A stretch of 64,000 nucleotides of DNA from Vibrio palustris (GTDB taxonomy: Bacteria; Pseudomonadota; Gammaproteobacteria; Enterobacterales; Vibrionaceae): NCBI RefSeq assembly GCF_024346995.1, contig NZ_AP024887.1, forward strand, positions 1,116,001 through 1,180,000, in the 5' to 3' direction. Every line of letters begins with the position of its first letter. The first letter of the stretch is position 1. The position numbers and the translations under genes were made by a program. Positions 1 to 14,152 of this stretch are shown here, piece by piece. The notes below the pieces were generated by a model. It was given only the letters and a program-made list of their open reading frames with translations, was not told the DNA's origin and did no database searches.

Positions 1-65
1 CGCACCTTACGTCAAGCGATAAAGGTTGAGGGTAACGATCTGCCGAGTAGCAAAGGAGTGTTGTA

Positions 66-66
<1 letters not shown>
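1..66 (+). CDS. hisB: HisB C-terminal end (partial)
   Basis: The window opens inside a reading frame whose last 21 residues end in LPSSKGVL, the typical C-terminus of the bifunctional histidinol-phosphatase/imidazoleglycerol-phosphate dehydratase. The stop codon TAA shares its last base with the hisH start (TAATG), so the two genes are translationally coupled. Only the extreme 3' end is visible; the catalytic domains lie outside the window. Confidence 0.85.
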
Positions 67-2176
<2,110 letters not shown>

Positions 2177-2180
<4 letters not shown>

Positions 2181-2809
2181 GTCAAGATTCAGTAACAACG
2201 TCTTTATCACAACGTATTGACTGGGATAAAGTCGATGGGTTAATCCCTGTCATCGTGCAAGACTTTACCTCTAGTGAAGTCTTGATGTTGGGCTACATGA
2301 ATAGCGATGCGCTCGATAAAACATTAACGACGCAACAGGTGACATTCTACTCACGCACCAAACAACGCTTATGGACCAAGGGTGAAACGTCTGGCAACGT
2401 GTTGCAGCTTAAAAATCTCGCGTTGGATTGTGATCAAGATACACTACTCGCAACGGTTGAGCCTATTGGTCCAACATGTCATTTAGGCACGACCACGTGT
2501 TTTGATGGTGACGCACAAGAAGCCTCACAGATGGTTTGGCTGCAGCAACTGGAAACGCTATTGGGCCAACGTAAAAACGCGGATCCCGACACCTCTTATA
2601 CGGCGAGTTTGTACGCGCGGGGTACCAAGCGAATTTCTCAGAAAGTGGGTGAAGAAGGCGTTGAAGTGGCGCTAGCGGCAACCTCTGGCGATAAGGCAGA
2701 GTTAGTATGTGAATCGGCAGACTTAATGTATCACTTATTAGTGTTGTTAAACGATCAAGGTTTATCAATGAGTGATGTGATTAATAAATTGAAAGAGCGC
2801 CATCAATAG
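2177..2809 (+). CDS. hisI: Bifunctional phosphoribosyl-AMP cyclohydrolase / phosphoribosyl-ATP pyrophosphatase
   Basis: This fused enzyme performs steps two and three of histidine synthesis. The N-terminal HisI domain (about residues 1-120) carries the metal-binding set LDCDQDTLL and the TCHLGTTTC cysteine cluster. The C-terminal HisE domain (about 120-205) carries the helical [13 protein letters not shown] pyrophosphatase motif. Length (210 residues) is normal for the fused form. The start overlaps the hisF stop by four bases. It is the last gene of the operon: a terminator hairpin begins inside its final codons. Confidence 0.96.
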
Positions 2810-2818
2810 CGCTCTTTC
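2791..2818 (+). terminator. his operon transcription end hairpin
   Basis: A perfect 10-bp stem (GAAAGAGCGC with GCGCTCTTTC) closes an 8-base loop. Its left arm lies within the last codons of hisIE. The following bases are CATTAAGG, so the U-tract is only the UUU inside the stem end; it is a hairpin terminator with a weak tail. Confidence 0.7.
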
Positions 2819-2821
2819 ATT

Positions 2822-2851
2822 AAGGCCTTCACACTTAAAGGTGAAGGTCTT
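2822..2851. terminator. Hairpin between convergent hisIE and rluE
   Basis: An 11-bp inverted repeat with one G-U pair (AAGGCCTTCAC / GTGAAGGTCTT) overlaps the 3' end of the convergent rluE gene. Together with the preceding hairpin it probably ends transcription from both sides. Neither side has a long U-tract. Confidence 0.5.
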
Positions 2852-3515
2852 GCCATTGCCCTGGGGCCAAATCGCCGAGAGTAATGTCACCCATCGAGTA
2901 ACGAATTAAGCGTAGAGTCGGGTAACCAATATGAGCCGTCATACGCCTGACCTGTCGATTGCGACCTTCGATGATCGTTATCGCAAGCCACGTAGTCGGA
3001 ATATTCGCTCGAAATCGAACGGGAGGATTACGTGCCCACAAATGAGCAGGTTCATCAATTCTTTCGACTTTAGCGGGCAATGTTGGGCCATCTTTTAAGG
3101 TGACGCCCAAACGTAGCTGCGCTAATTCTTCCTCATTCGGTTCCCCATCGACTTGAACCCAGTAGGTTTTTTCAGATTTTGATTTGGGTTGTGTCAGCTT
3201 GGCTTGCAATACGCCATCGTTGGTTAGCACCATCAAACCTTCGCTATCTCTATCTAAACGACCTGCGGCATAAACATCTTTGACATCAATAAAATCCGCT
3301 AAGGTTTGTCGGCCTTGGCCATCGGTAAATTGGCTCAAGACATCATAAGGTTTATTAAACACTAATACCTTACGTTCCAAAGGAGCTGGGCGAGGTTTAC
3401 GTTGGTTAGCCTTAGGCTTAGGCTTACGGCGTTGTGTGGATGATGAACGCTTTTTGGGAGTGGCCTCAGAGTGAGAGGCACGCAAAGAACGATGGCCGTT
3501 TGGGCGAGATGACAT
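2835..3515 (-). CDS. rluE: 23S rRNA pseudouridine synthase RluE
   Basis: RluE is a RsuA-family pseudouridine synthase; the E. coli enzyme modifies U2457 of 23S rRNA. The catalytic aspartate lies in [17 protein letters not shown] and the family motif GRNRQVRRM follows. The first 45 or so residues are Lys/Arg/Pro/Ser-rich, low complexity and basic, probably an RNA-binding tail that makes the protein longer (226 residues) than a bare catalytic core. There is no S4 domain, as expected for RluE. rluE next to icd is also the E. coli arrangement, which supports the name. The genes are divergent, with a long spacer. Confidence 0.9.
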   Translation of the reverse strand: MSSRPNGHRSLRASHSEATPKKRSSSTQRRKPKPKANQRKPRPAPLERKVLVFNKPYDVLSQFTDGQGRQTLADFIDVKDVYAAGRLDRDSEGLMVLTNDGVLQAKLTQPKSKSEKTYWVQVDGEPNEEELAQLRLGVTLKDGPTLPAKVERIDEPAHLWARNPPVRFRANIPTTWLAITIIEGRNRQVRRMTAHIGYPTLRLIRYSMGDITLGDLAPGQWQDLHL

Positions 3516-6212
<2,697 letters not shown>

Positions 6213-6248
6213 ATTGTTGGCCGTTCGCGGTTACTCTTTAATATGCAC

Positions 6249-6280
6249 AATAAAAAACCCGCTTAGCGGGTTTTTTATTG
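6249..6280. terminator. Bidirectional intrinsic terminator, icd / cspD
   Basis: AATAAAAAACCCGC with GCGGGTTTTTTATT forms a long A-rich/U-rich stem around a TTAG loop. The A-run on the left and the T-run on the right make it functional in either direction, ending icd on the plus strand and cspD on the minus strand. Confidence 0.9.
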
Positions 6281-6351
6281 TTGTGAAGTCAATGTCTAAC
6301 TCAGTATTGCGCTCATCGAAGTGCGATGGGGGAGTCATGGCATGACTACAT

Positions 6352-6573
6352 CTATTTGGATGCCTCACCTCCAATTGGTACAACAGTACTTGCGTGGTAA
6401 CCTTTAGGGCCTTCTTCCACTTCATAAGAAACTTGTTGACCAGCCTTTAGTGTACGGTAGCCTTCCATTTGAATGGTTGAATAGTGCGCAAAAATGTCAT
6501 CATTTGTGCCTTCAGGACAAATAAAGCCAAACCCTTTTGCATTATTGAACCATTTTACTGTACCTGTCGCCAT
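6352..6573 (-). CDS. cspD: Cold-shock-like protein CspD
   Basis: This is a 73-residue cold-shock domain protein. RNP1 (KGFGFI) and the RNP2-like IFAHYSTI strands are intact. The length and the C-terminal extension beyond the usual 70 residues fit CspD, which in E. coli binds single-stranded DNA and inhibits replication in stationary phase. The chosen ATG at 6573 has a GAGGGATG ribosome site; an upstream in-frame ATG at 6588 would add MRDVS, which no relative needs. Position directly divergent from clpSA is the conserved context and favours CspD over other Csp paralogues. Confidence 0.93.
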   Translation of the reverse strand: MATGTVKWFNNAKGFGFICPEGTNDDIFAHYSTIQMEGYRTLKAGQQVSYEVEEGPKGYHASTVVPIGGEASK

Positions 6574-7047
6574 GCTTACATCCCTCATGCATTGTTTCTA
6601 TGGGGTGACTGTAACCAACATTATCATTGGCTCACAGTGACTCGCTCACCCATCTACGCTTAAAATGAGTCACTCTTCGACCAATTTAGCTAATGATGAC
6701 AGACAGTCAATAGTAGAATTGCAGAAAATTTGTTCATTTTGAGCTTTGGTCACGCTTATGAGATGAAGTTTTTGTGTTAACTGTTGATTTTTCGTTATGT
6801 TTGCTTTGAGATGAAGAACTTGCTCAGGCACAGTTAGGCGTCATAACAATCACATTTGTGCATGAAGATAGGGCAGTGATCACAATCAGCATCTTTTATT
6901 TGCAGGGGATAGATTGGTGCATTAGTCTTTTTATTAAGGGCAATGGGTATTGGTGCTCTTAAGTGTTCATTCTCGTTGTACATTGGCATTGCACTGATTG
7001 TTCTGACAGAGCACAATAGAGATAGGTAGCACTCACACGATACAATT
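6574..7047. other. cspD-clpS divergent spacer
   Basis: These 474 bases hold no firmly supported gene. The half next to cspD is AT-rich with several T-runs and must hold its promoter. A minus-strand reading frame ending at 6834 could encode a ~50-residue protein from an ATG near 6989 or 6983, with a CDHCPIFMHKCDCYDA tail, but it has no visible Shine-Dalgarno. clpS itself has only a weak AGATAGG ribosome site about 20 bases upstream. Confidence 0.4.
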
Positions 7048-7368
7048 ATGAGTAATAATTTTGAATGGGTTACTCCAGGCTCGGATTTACTGGAGAAAGA
7101 AAAAACGGCGTTAAAGCCGCCATCGATGTACAACGTTATTTTAAATAATGATGATTACACCCCGATGGATTTTGTTATCGAGGTTTTAGAGCGATTTTTC
7201 TCAAAAGATATTGAACAAGCAACACAAATTATGTTGGCCGTACATTATGCAGGAAAAGCGGTCTGTGGCACCTTTTCTGCTGAAGTGGCAGAAACCAAAG
7301 TCGCTCAAGTTACGATGTATTCCAAAGAGCACGAGCATCCATTGCTCTGTACAATGGAGCAAGCGTAA
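7048..7368 (+). CDS. clpS: ATP-dependent Clp protease adaptor ClpS
   Basis: ClpS binds proteins with N-terminal Leu, Phe, Tyr or Trp and delivers them to ClpAP. The 106-residue sequence has a flexible N-terminus (about 25 residues) followed by the core [20 protein letters not shown]. The acidic NDDYT loop that grips the alpha-amino group and the following helix are intact, and the His-containing [10 protein letters not shown] segment is conserved. It lies 50 bases upstream of clpA on the same strand. The same neighbourhood also encodes the two aminoacyl-tRNA-protein transferases that create N-degrons. Confidence 0.97.
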   Translation: MSNNFEWVTPGSDLLEKEKTALKPPSMYNVILNNDDYTPMDFVIEVLERFFSKDIEQATQIMLAVHYAGKAVCGTFSAEVAETKVAQVTMYSKEHEHPLLCTMEQA

Positions 7369-7418
7369 CATCATAGAACAGATGAAAAATACTGTGGTTG
7401 TTTCTTTAAGGAGGCTTT

Positions 7419-9689
7419 ATGCTTAACAAAGAACTAGAATCGAGCTTGAACGGTGCATTTGCACGAGCTCGAGATAAACGACACGAGTTTATGACCGTGG
7501 AGCACCTCCTTCTTGCGTTGTTAGAAAACGACGCAGCTAAGGAAGCATTAGTCGCGTGTCAGGCAGAAATAGAAACGTTACGCCGTGAGCTTGACACTTT
7601 CATCGACCAAACGACGCCGCTTATTCCGGCTGATGATGAGGCGCGAGAAACACAACCTACCTTGAGTTTTCAGCGTGTATTGCAACGCGCGGTTTTCCAC
7701 GTTCAATCTTCAGGGCGTAGTGAAGTCACTGGCGCTAACGTTTTGGTGGCCATTTTTAGTGAACAAGAATCTCATGCTGCATATCTATTGAAAAAAAATG
7801 ATGTTAGCCGTTTAGATATTGTTAACTTTATTTCGCACGGTATTACCAAGGCATCAAGTTCTAGTGAAGATCCTTCTTCAGATGCGTTTGGCCCAGAAAA
7901 TGCGGAAGAAGCGGGGGGTGAAGAGCGTTTAGAGAGTTTTGCAACGAACTTAAATCAATTGGCTAAGCAAGGTCAGATTGATCCCTTGATTGGTCGTGAT
8001 AAAGAATTAGAACGCACTATTCAAGTGTTGTGTCGTCGTCGTAAAAATAACCCACTATTGGTGGGAGAAGCTGGCGTCGGCAAAACGGCGATTGCTGAAG
8101 GTCTCGCATGGAGAATAGTGGAAGGCAATGTCCCTGATGTCATTAAAGATAGCGTAATTTATTCTTTGGATATTGGTTCGTTATTAGCGGGAACCAAATA
8201 TCGCGGTGACTTTGAAAAACGTTTCAAAGCCATTTTGAAACAATTGGAAAAAGAAAAAGATGCAGTATTGTTCATCGATGAAATTCATACCATCATCGGT
8301 GCGGGGGCAGCATCGGGAGGCCAAGTTGACGCGGCCAACCTAATTAAACCGTTATTAAGTAGTGGAAAATTACGCTGTATCGGTTCGACGACGTACCAAG
8401 AACACAGCAATATTTTTGAGAAAGAGCGTGCATTGTCACGTCGCTTTCAAAAAATTGATGTAGTTGAACCATCGGTCGATGACACCGTTAAAATTTTGGC
8501 GGGTCTCAAGTCTAAATACGAAGCCCATCATGATGTTCGCTACACCAATAAAGCGTTGCGTGCTGCCGTAGAACTGTCAGCGAAATACATCAATGATCGT
8601 CATTTACCTGATAAAGCCATTGATGTGATTGATGAGGCTGGCGCTCGTATTCGCTTATTACCGGTGAGCAAACGCCGTAAAACGATTGGGGTTTCAGAAA
8701 TTGAATCCATGGTCGCAAAAATGGCGCGTATCCCAGAGAAATCGGTATCATCTTCAGACAAAGACACGTTAAAAGTGCTCGATTCGAAAATGAAGATGAT
8801 GGTGTTTGGGCAAGATGATGCGATTGACGTGTTGTCTGAATCAATCAAACTGACTCGAGCAGGATTGGGCGCGGATAATCGTCCTGTTGGTTCATTCTTA
8901 TTTGCGGGCCCGACAGGGGTCGGTAAAACAGAAGTGACTGTACAATTGGCGAAAGTGCTGGGTATTGAGCTGCTACGCTTTGATATGTCTGAATATGGTG
9001 AGCGTCATTCCGTCAGCCGTTTAATTGGTGCACCTCCTGGTTACGTAGGTTATGATCAAGGTGGTTTGTTGACTGACGCCGTGATTAAAAACCCTCATGC
9101 TGTTGTTCTGCTTGATGAAATTGAAAAAGCGCACCCAGATATATTTAACTTGCTATTGCAGGTGATGGATAATGGTACTCTGACTGACAATAATGGACGT
9201 AAAGCGGATTTTCGCAATGTAATTTTGGTGATGACAACCAATGCGGGGGTCGCGGAAACCGTGAAGAAATCTATTGGTCTTATTCAGCAGGATCACAGTC
9301 ACGATGCGATGTCAGAAATCAAAAAAGTGTTTACCCCTGAGTTTCGCAACCGCCTAGATCATGTTATTTGGTTTAATAATTTAGCGGAATCGGTGATTGC
9401 TCAAGTGGTTGATAAATTCATTGTTGAGTTGCAAGCGCAACTGGATCAGCGTGGTGTTTCATTGGAAATTTCTGAGGAAGCACGTAACTGGCTGGCTCAT
9501 AAAGGTTATGATCGTGAAATGGGCGCTCGTCCAATGGGACGTGTTATTCAAGAGCAATTGAAGAAACCGTTAGCGAATGAGTTGTTGTTTGGCTCACTAG
9601 TCGATGGCGGAACCGTACGGGTTGCTCTAGAAGGGGATAGTTTGACCTTTGACTATCAAGGCTCTAAACAAGCCGCTCAGGTAGACTGA
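7419..9689 (+). CDS. clpA: ATP-dependent Clp protease ATP-binding subunit ClpA
   Basis: ClpA is the AAA+ unfoldase that feeds substrates into ClpP; with ClpS it degrades N-degron proteins. It has 756 residues in the usual order: Clp N-domain (about 1-145), D1 AAA+ with Walker A GEAGVGKT (about 216-223) and Walker B FIDEIHT, no long ClpB-type coiled M-domain, and D2 AAA+ with Walker A GPTGVGKT and Walker B LLDEIEKA. The conserved [13 protein letters not shown] pore-loop region and a D2-small domain follow. The ribosome site AAGGAGG is near-perfect. clpP is not in the window. Confidence 0.98.
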   Translation: MLNKELESSLNGAFARARDKRHEFMTVEHLLLALLENDAAKEALVACQAEIETLRRELDTFIDQTTPLIPADDEARETQPTLSFQRVLQRAVFHVQSSGRSEVTGANVLVAIFSEQESHAAYLLKKNDVSRLDIVNFISHGITKASSSSEDPSSDAFGPENAEEAGGEERLESFATNLNQLAKQGQIDPLIGRDKELERTIQVLCRRRKNNPLLVGEAGVGKTAIAEGLAWRIVEGNVPDVIKDSVIYSLDIGSLLAGTKYRGDFEKRFKAILKQLEKEKDAVLFIDEIHTIIGAGAASGGQVDAANLIKPLLSSGKLRCIGSTTYQEHSNIFEKERALSRRFQKIDVVEPSVDDTVKILAGLKSKYEAHHDVRYTNKALRAAVELSAKYINDRHLPDKAIDVIDEAGARIRLLPVSKRRKTIGVSEIESMVAKMARIPEKSVSSSDKDTLKVLDSKMKMMVFGQDDAIDVLSESIKLTRAGLGADNRPVGSFLFAGPTGVGKTEVTVQLAKVLGIELLRFDMSEYGERHSVSRLIGAPPGYVGYDQGGLLTDAVIKNPHAVVLLDEIEKAHPDIFNLLLQVMDNGTLTDNNGRKADFRNVILVMTTNAGVAETVKKSIGLIQQDHSHDAMSEIKKVFTPEFRNRLDHVIWFNNLAESVIAQVVDKFIVELQAQLDQRGVSLEISEEARNWLAHKGYDREMGARPMGRVIQEQLKKPLANELLFGSLVDGGTVRVALEGDSLTFDYQGSKQAAQVD

Positions 9690-9718
9690 TGCCACTTAAT
9701 TAAACAGTGATAAACAAT

Positions 9719-9745
9719 AAAAGCGTGCTGAGGCACGCTTTTTTT
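9719..9745 (+). terminator. Intrinsic terminator after clpA
   Basis: The stem AAAAGCGTGC / GCACGCTTTT closes a TGAG loop and is followed by TTTTAT. It is a strong rho-independent terminator for clpSA. Confidence 0.9.
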
Positions 9746-9801
9746 ATAACATCAACTCAACTATCTGTTGATTGATAAAGGAACTCGTGTCGCGTAAATA
9801 C

Positions 9802-9831
9802 AAAAAAGCAGGGTACTCGCCCTGCCTTTTT
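9802..9831 (-). terminator. Intrinsic terminator after infA
   Basis: On the minus strand AAGGCAGGG and CCCTGCTT pair around CGAGTA, and TTTT follows. It lies 24 bases after the infA stop. The A-run on the other side could also let it act as a second stop for plus-strand readthrough. Confidence 0.85.
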
Positions 9832-9854
9832 GTGTAACAACTGAGAATCAGAGA

Positions 9855-10073
<219 letters not shown>

Positions 10074-10155
10074 TTAATCCTCTTTAGAAATTAGGCAATT
10101 TTTAACGGCAGCAATTGTGCCCTTAAAAGGTCAATAAGTAAAGTTGTGGCGTATT

Positions 10156-10857
10156 CTACCCTTGCCAACGCTGATTTACTAGCCTTTGGTGAGCGTTAAA
10201 GCGCACTTTGTAGTTCATCGCGGGGCATTCGTCTATTTGGTAACCTAAATAGAGCCACTGTAAATCTTGTTTTTTACACATTTCGATTTGATAGAGTACG
10301 CAAAGTGTACCAAGTGATAAGGGTATATCTGGATCGAAAAATGTATAAAATGCACTTGCGCTATTTGTCATAATGTCAGTTATTGCTATGGCAATAAGTT
10401 GATGATTATCGTAGACATGTAAATAGCGAGTGTTGAGCCAATCGCACTGCGCAAATGCGGCGAAATTTTCTCGATTTGGTGGGAACATACTACCATTACG
10501 ATGGCGGGTATTGATATAGCGTGCATACAAATTGAACCAATTTTCGTCCATTTTTGGCTTTAATTCCCAATGAAAGGTCGGTTTCGCTTTATTAAGCAAT
10601 CGTTTTTGGCTTTTAGAGGGCGTGCTACTAGGAATGTCGATACGCAAAGCTTCACATGCTTGGCAATTGAGGCAATGAGGTTGATAGATGACATCGCCAC
10701 TGCGACGAAACCCGTTCGCCAAAAGTAATTCAAACTTATCTGGCGTTTGTAAGCTTGCATCGATCGCCACGGCTAGGCGTTCTTGTTGTTCCGGTAAGTA
10801 ACTGCACGTATGCGGTGTCGTTAAACCGATCCGAATATGTTGCATGTCCGAATTCAT
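10156..10857 (-). CDS. bpt: Aspartate/glutamate leucyltransferase Bpt
   Basis: Bpt transfers leucine from Leu-tRNA to proteins with N-terminal Asp or Glu, turning secondary into primary destabilising residues for ClpS. The 233-residue protein has the ATE N-domain with NGFRRSGDVIYQPHCLNCQACEALRI (the HCxxCxxC cluster near residues 60-68) and the C-domain ending in YLGYQIDECPAMNYK. E. coli lacks this gene while Vibrio species have it; the V. vulnificus enzyme is the characterised relative. The start overlaps the aat stop by four bases (ATGA), so aat and bpt are coupled. Confidence 0.95.
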   Translation of the reverse strand: MNSDMQHIRIGLTTPHTCSYLPEQQERLAVAIDASLQTPDKFELLLANGFRRSGDVIYQPHCLNCQACEALRIDIPSSTPSKSQKRLLNKAKPTFHWELKPKMDENWFNLYARYINTRHRNGSMFPPNRENFAAFAQCDWLNTRYLHVYDNHQLIAIAITDIMTNSASAFYTFFDPDIPLSLGTLCVLYQIEMCKKQDLQWLYLGYQIDECPAMNYKVRFNAHQRLVNQRWQG

Positions 10858-11591
10858 GATGAACCCTTGTCAGATATCGACGTTGTTGAATGTGTTAGCC
10901 AGCGAGGTTGTAAGTATTGGCTATCGATGGCGTTATCCCTTAAACATAGCAAAATTTCTAAAAATTGTTCCCGAGATAGCTCTTGTGCCCCCAGTGACGC
11001 AAGATGAGGATTCATAACTTGGCAATCGATCCATTGTCCGCCTAATTGCTGGAAGTACTCACAAAAATGCCACAGTGCGATTTTGGATGCATTATCTCGT
11101 AGGCTGAACATGGACTCACCACAGAAAATTTGTCCAATCATAATGCCATATAAACCACCAATCAGCTCACCATCAAGCCAAACTTCAACAGAATGACAAT
11201 TGCCTTGTAGGGCTAATTGTTGATAGGCATGACGCATATCATCGTTGAGCCAAGTCTCGCTCGCAGGCCTGACCGCCGCACAGAATTCAATAACTTGAGA
11301 AGTGGCGCGATTTAGGCTCACGGTATAATTTGACTTTTTATGAAATTTTTTAAGACTTTTGCTCGGTTTGAATGTCTTAGTATTAAACACAGCACGCGGA
11401 GCAGGGCTCCACCATAGAATGGGTTCTCCCGGGCCGTACCAGGGAAAAATACCAGAACGATATGCGGCGACTAAACGTTGTGGGTGTAAATCCCCACCAA
11501 TTGCGAGCAATCCGTTAGGTTCGTCGAGGGCATCATGTGGTGCTGGAAACGTATAGTCGTCTGGTGCAAGTTCGGTTAAGTAAATTGTCAT
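10854..11591 (-). CDS. aat: Leucyl/phenylalanyl-tRNA-protein transferase Aat
   Basis: Aat adds Leu or Phe to proteins with N-terminal Lys or Arg, making ClpS substrates. The family core EPNGLLAIGGDL...GIFPWYGPGEPILWWSP is near residues 25-65, and the GEL(I)GGLYG and FCGESMFS motifs follow. I chose the ATG at 11591 (MTIYLTELAPDD) because it matches the family's length and N-terminus. An in-frame ATG six codons further upstream (11609) lacks a ribosome site, since its upstream sequence is the reverse of the neighbouring gene's AAGGAG. Aat is the first gene of the aat-bpt pair. Confidence 0.95.
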   Translation of the reverse strand: MTIYLTELAPDDYTFPAPHDALDEPNGLLAIGGDLHPQRLVAAYRSGIFPWYGPGEPILWWSPAPRAVFNTKTFKPSKSLKKFHKKSNYTVSLNRATSQVIEFCAAVRPASETWLNDDMRHAYQQLALQGNCHSVEVWLDGELIGGLYGIMIGQIFCGESMFSLRDNASKIALWHFCEYFQQLGGQWIDCQVMNPHLASLGAQELSREQFLEILLCLRDNAIDSQYLQPRWLTHSTTSISDKGSS

Positions 11592-11621
11592 ACACAACCC
11601 ATTATCCATAAGGAGACGAAA

Positions 11622-12086
11622 ATGAAAAAGTGGATTTGGATAGTAGTCATTTTTCCACTATTTGCCAATGCCGCTTATCAGCGTAATCAAGCGCGGCCCG
11701 TAAATAAAGTCGTATTCGGTGCGGTACAAACCGTGCGTTATATTTCTGACAAAACCGTGGAACAAACCAAGACCAGCCATAGTGGTTGGGAAACCTTACT
11801 TGGCGCGGCTATTGGTGGTGTGATTGGCCATCAGTTTGGTTCAGGGCATGGCAATGACCTGGCGACAGTTGTTGGGACGGCGGCAGGCGCTGGCGTTGGT
11901 TATACCCAATCGGCAGACCCAATCTATCGTCAGCAAGACAAGCTGGTTGAGCTGCTGATTAAGACCCATGATGATAAGCTCATCGATGTCATCCAAGATG
12001 TGGACCCTAACATGCTATTTGGCTCAGGCGATAGTGTCCGTATTTTGTATTTTGATGAGGGCGTTCGCGTTGATAAAGAAATGTAA
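11622..12086 (+). CDS. Glycine-zipper 2TM domain protein, exported
   Basis: A 154-residue protein with a cleavable signal peptide (Lys-Lys then a hydrophobic run ending FANA, about residues 1-18) and no lipobox cysteine. Residues 57-90 hold a glycine-zipper 2TM segment (LLGAAIGGVIGHQFGSGHG then GTAAGAGVGY), as in the SlyB/Rickettsia 17-kDa antigen group. The last 50 residues are hydrophilic. Such proteins sit in or under the outer membrane and influence envelope integrity; the exact function here is unknown. The ribosome site is AAGGAG. It starts 30 bases from the aat start in the opposite direction, so the two share a very short divergent promoter region. Confidence 0.8.
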   Translation: MKKWIWIVVIFPLFANAAYQRNQARPVNKVVFGAVQTVRYISDKTVEQTKTSHSGWETLLGAAIGGVIGHQFGSGHGNDLATVVGTAAGAGVGYTQSADPIYRQQDKLVELLIKTHDDKLIDVIQDVDPNMLFGSGDSVRILYFDEGVRVDKEM

Positions 12087-12249
12087 TAGAGGGTACTGAT
12101 GGGACTTTAGGCGAGGGGAAATGGGCATGTATCACTCCAGATTGGGACTAGCATCGCCTCGCGTTTTTCGTTAATCTGCAGACATGAAGAATTTATCTGC
12201 CCATGGCTAATACTCATCTATTTGGGCGGAGCAAGGACAAGAGCAATAA

Positions 12250-13530
12250 ATGGAAAGCCTGACCTTAGAACCAATTAATATTATCCAAGGAACTGTGAAT
12301 CTTCCTGGATCAAAAAGCGTATCCAATCGCGCACTTTTGCTAGCTGCGCTAGCAAAAGGCACGACTCGTTTAACCAATTTGCTAGACAGCGATGATATTC
12401 GCCATATGTTGGCAGCGTTGCAACAAGTTGGGGTCGATTATCAGCTATCAGCGGATAAAACAGAGTGTACGGTACACGGGCTTGGGCAACCATTTTCGAC
12501 CGAGACACCACTTGAACTCTTTCTCGGAAACGCGGGAACGGCAATGCGCCCATTGGCGGCAGCGTTATGTCTTGGCCACGGAGACTATGTATTGACCGGT
12601 GAGCCTCGCATGAAAGAGCGCCCAATTGGCCACCTTGTCGATGCATTACGCACGGCTGGGGCGGATATTGAATATTTAGAAAATGAGAATTACCCACCAC
12701 TTGCGATTCATAGTACTGGATTGAAGGGGGGGGAAGTCGTGATTGACGGTTCTATTTCTAGCCAGTTTTTAACCGCATTTTTGATGTCGGCTCCATTTGC
12801 AGATAACGATATTACAATTGTGATTGAAGGGGAGCTTGTTTCTAAGCCTTACATTGATATAACTCTCGACATCATGCGCCAATTTGGTGTTGTGGTTGAA
12901 AATAATCACTACCAAAGCTTTGTCGTAAAATCTGGGCAACAATATGTTTCTCCTGGGGATTTCTTAGTCGAAGGTGATGCCTCATCGGCCTCATATTTTC
13001 TCGCTGCTGCAGCGATTAAAGGCGGCTCGATTCGTGTGACAGGGATCAGCAAACACAGCATTCAAGGGGATATTCGCTTTGCAGATGCTCTGGAGAAAAT
13101 GGGTGCATCGATTGAGTGGGGCGAAGATTATGTTCAAGCCACTCGCGGTCATCTCGATGCCATTGATATGGATTTTAATCATATTCCTGATGCGGCAATG
13201 ACGATTGCCACCACGGCGCTATTTGCCAAGGGAACGACTTCGATACGTAATGTGTATAATTGGCGAGTTAAAGAAACTGACCGTTTGACGGCAATGGCAA
13301 CAGAATTACGTAAAGTCGGCGCCATTGTTGAGGAAGGTGACGATTATATTACGATTACACCACCAGAGGTATGCGAGCATGCGGCGATCGATACTTATGA
13401 TGACCATCGTATGGCGATGTGTTTTTCTTTAGTGGCATTAAGTCAAACGCCAGTAACGATTAACGACCCTAAATGTACGTCAAAAACGTTTCCTGATTAC
13501 TTTGATAAATTCAGACAATTAAGCAGTTAA
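12250..13530 (+). CDS. aroA: 3-phosphoshikimate 1-carboxyvinyltransferase (EPSP synthase)
   Basis: AroA joins PEP to shikimate-3-phosphate in the shikimate pathway. The 426-residue sequence is a class I EPSP synthase: [20 protein letters not shown] near residues 18-37, [13 protein letters not shown] near 90-102, and [13 protein letters not shown] near 119-131, which together hold the PEP and phosphate ligands. The late [12 protein letters not shown] and YDDHRMAM motifs are intact. The class I alanine/glycine pattern around GNAGTA suggests a glyphosate-sensitive type. Transcription ends at the hairpin 20 bases downstream. Confidence 0.97.
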   Translation: MESLTLEPINIIQGTVNLPGSKSVSNRALLLAALAKGTTRLTNLLDSDDIRHMLAALQQVGVDYQLSADKTECTVHGLGQPFSTETPLELFLGNAGTAMRPLAAALCLGHGDYVLTGEPRMKERPIGHLVDALRTAGADIEYLENENYPPLAIHSTGLKGGEVVIDGSISSQFLTAFLMSAPFADNDITIVIEGELVSKPYIDITLDIMRQFGVVVENNHYQSFVVKSGQQYVSPGDFLVEGDASSASYFLAAAAIKGGSIRVTGISKHSIQGDIRFADALEKMGASIEWGEDYVQATRGHLDAIDMDFNHIPDAAMTIATTALFAKGTTSIRNVYNWRVKETDRLTAMATELRKVGAIVEEGDDYITITPPEVCEHAAIDTYDDHRMAMCFSLVALSQTPVTINDPKCTSKTFPDYFDKFRQLSS

Positions 13531-13551
13531 TAGCGATATTTATAACAACAC

Positions 13552-13579
13552 AATAAAAGCCTCACCAGAGGCTTTTATT
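13552..13579. terminator. Shared terminator of aroA and yciN
   Basis: AATAAAAGCCTC and GAGGCTTTTATT form a perfect 12-bp stem around an ACCA loop. A-runs and T-runs on both sides make it bidirectional. Its right arm overlaps the last codons of the convergent yciN. Confidence 0.9.
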
Positions 13580-13826
13580 CGTTTTGCAGCGTAAATTTAT
13601 CGGAAAACTCATGGGCGAGATACTTAAACATGTTGAAAACAGCAGGTGTTTTGGTCGTAGGTAAGCCCTGTTCATCTAAAAAATAGTGGCCTTTAAAAAT
13701 TAAAATCTCATTGTTTTCTTCGACATCGGTAGCGCGCATCCCTTCAATATAATGTTCATGATCTTGGATGGTTTGATTAGCAATCATTAATAAATCGCGT
13801 TTGGATATGACGTTTTTTTGTGACAT
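13575..13826 (-). CDS. yciN: YciN family protein
   Basis: The 83-residue protein has the same length as E. coli YciN and shares its characteristic GHYFLDEQGLPT...AVFNMFKYLAHEFS block in the C-terminal half. The function is unknown. E. coli yciN also lies beside topA, as here, so the linkage is conserved. I chose the ATG at 13826 (MSQKNVIS) by comparison with the family; the longer frame starting at 13898 adds 24 hydrophobic/aromatic residues with no parallel. The ribosome site is weak (GAAAA). Confidence 0.88.
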   Translation of the reverse strand: MSQKNVISKRDLLMIANQTIQDHEHYIEGMRATDVEENNEILIFKGHYFLDEQGLPTTKTPAVFNMFKYLAHEFSDKFTLQNE

Positions 13827-14152
13827 AAGTGATATTTTCTTGTAAATCATAAGGTAACTATAATTAAGATAAAGTGTGAGTACTTTGACCGCGCGCAATA
13901 AATACGTTGTCTAGGCTGTCAATCCTTATATATCAGTCGTTTGTCGTGAGTCGTCGACGGCTCTTATTATGGCGATAAAAGTCGGTTTTTTGGTTTGTGT
14001 TATGCGACGAATTGTCGAACAAATAAAAGGCTTTTTAAAAAAACATGTTGATCTTCTTGTAATCTGCCTCGATAGTAAAAAAAGAATCAACATTGTAGAA
14101 CATCATTGCGATGAACCATTCGCACTATGGTTAAGGACATTTGAATCAAATT
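13827..14152. other. Divergent yciN-topA spacer
   Basis: This AT-rich 326-base spacer holds the two divergent promoters. An almost perfect 16-base palindrome, GAGTCGTCGACGGCTC (about 13947-13962), is the only strong symmetry. A possible reading frame from 13969 runs into topA but has no ribosome site and no recognisable product. TopA promoters are classically supercoiling-sensitive; I cannot identify the hexamers with confidence. Confidence 0.35.
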
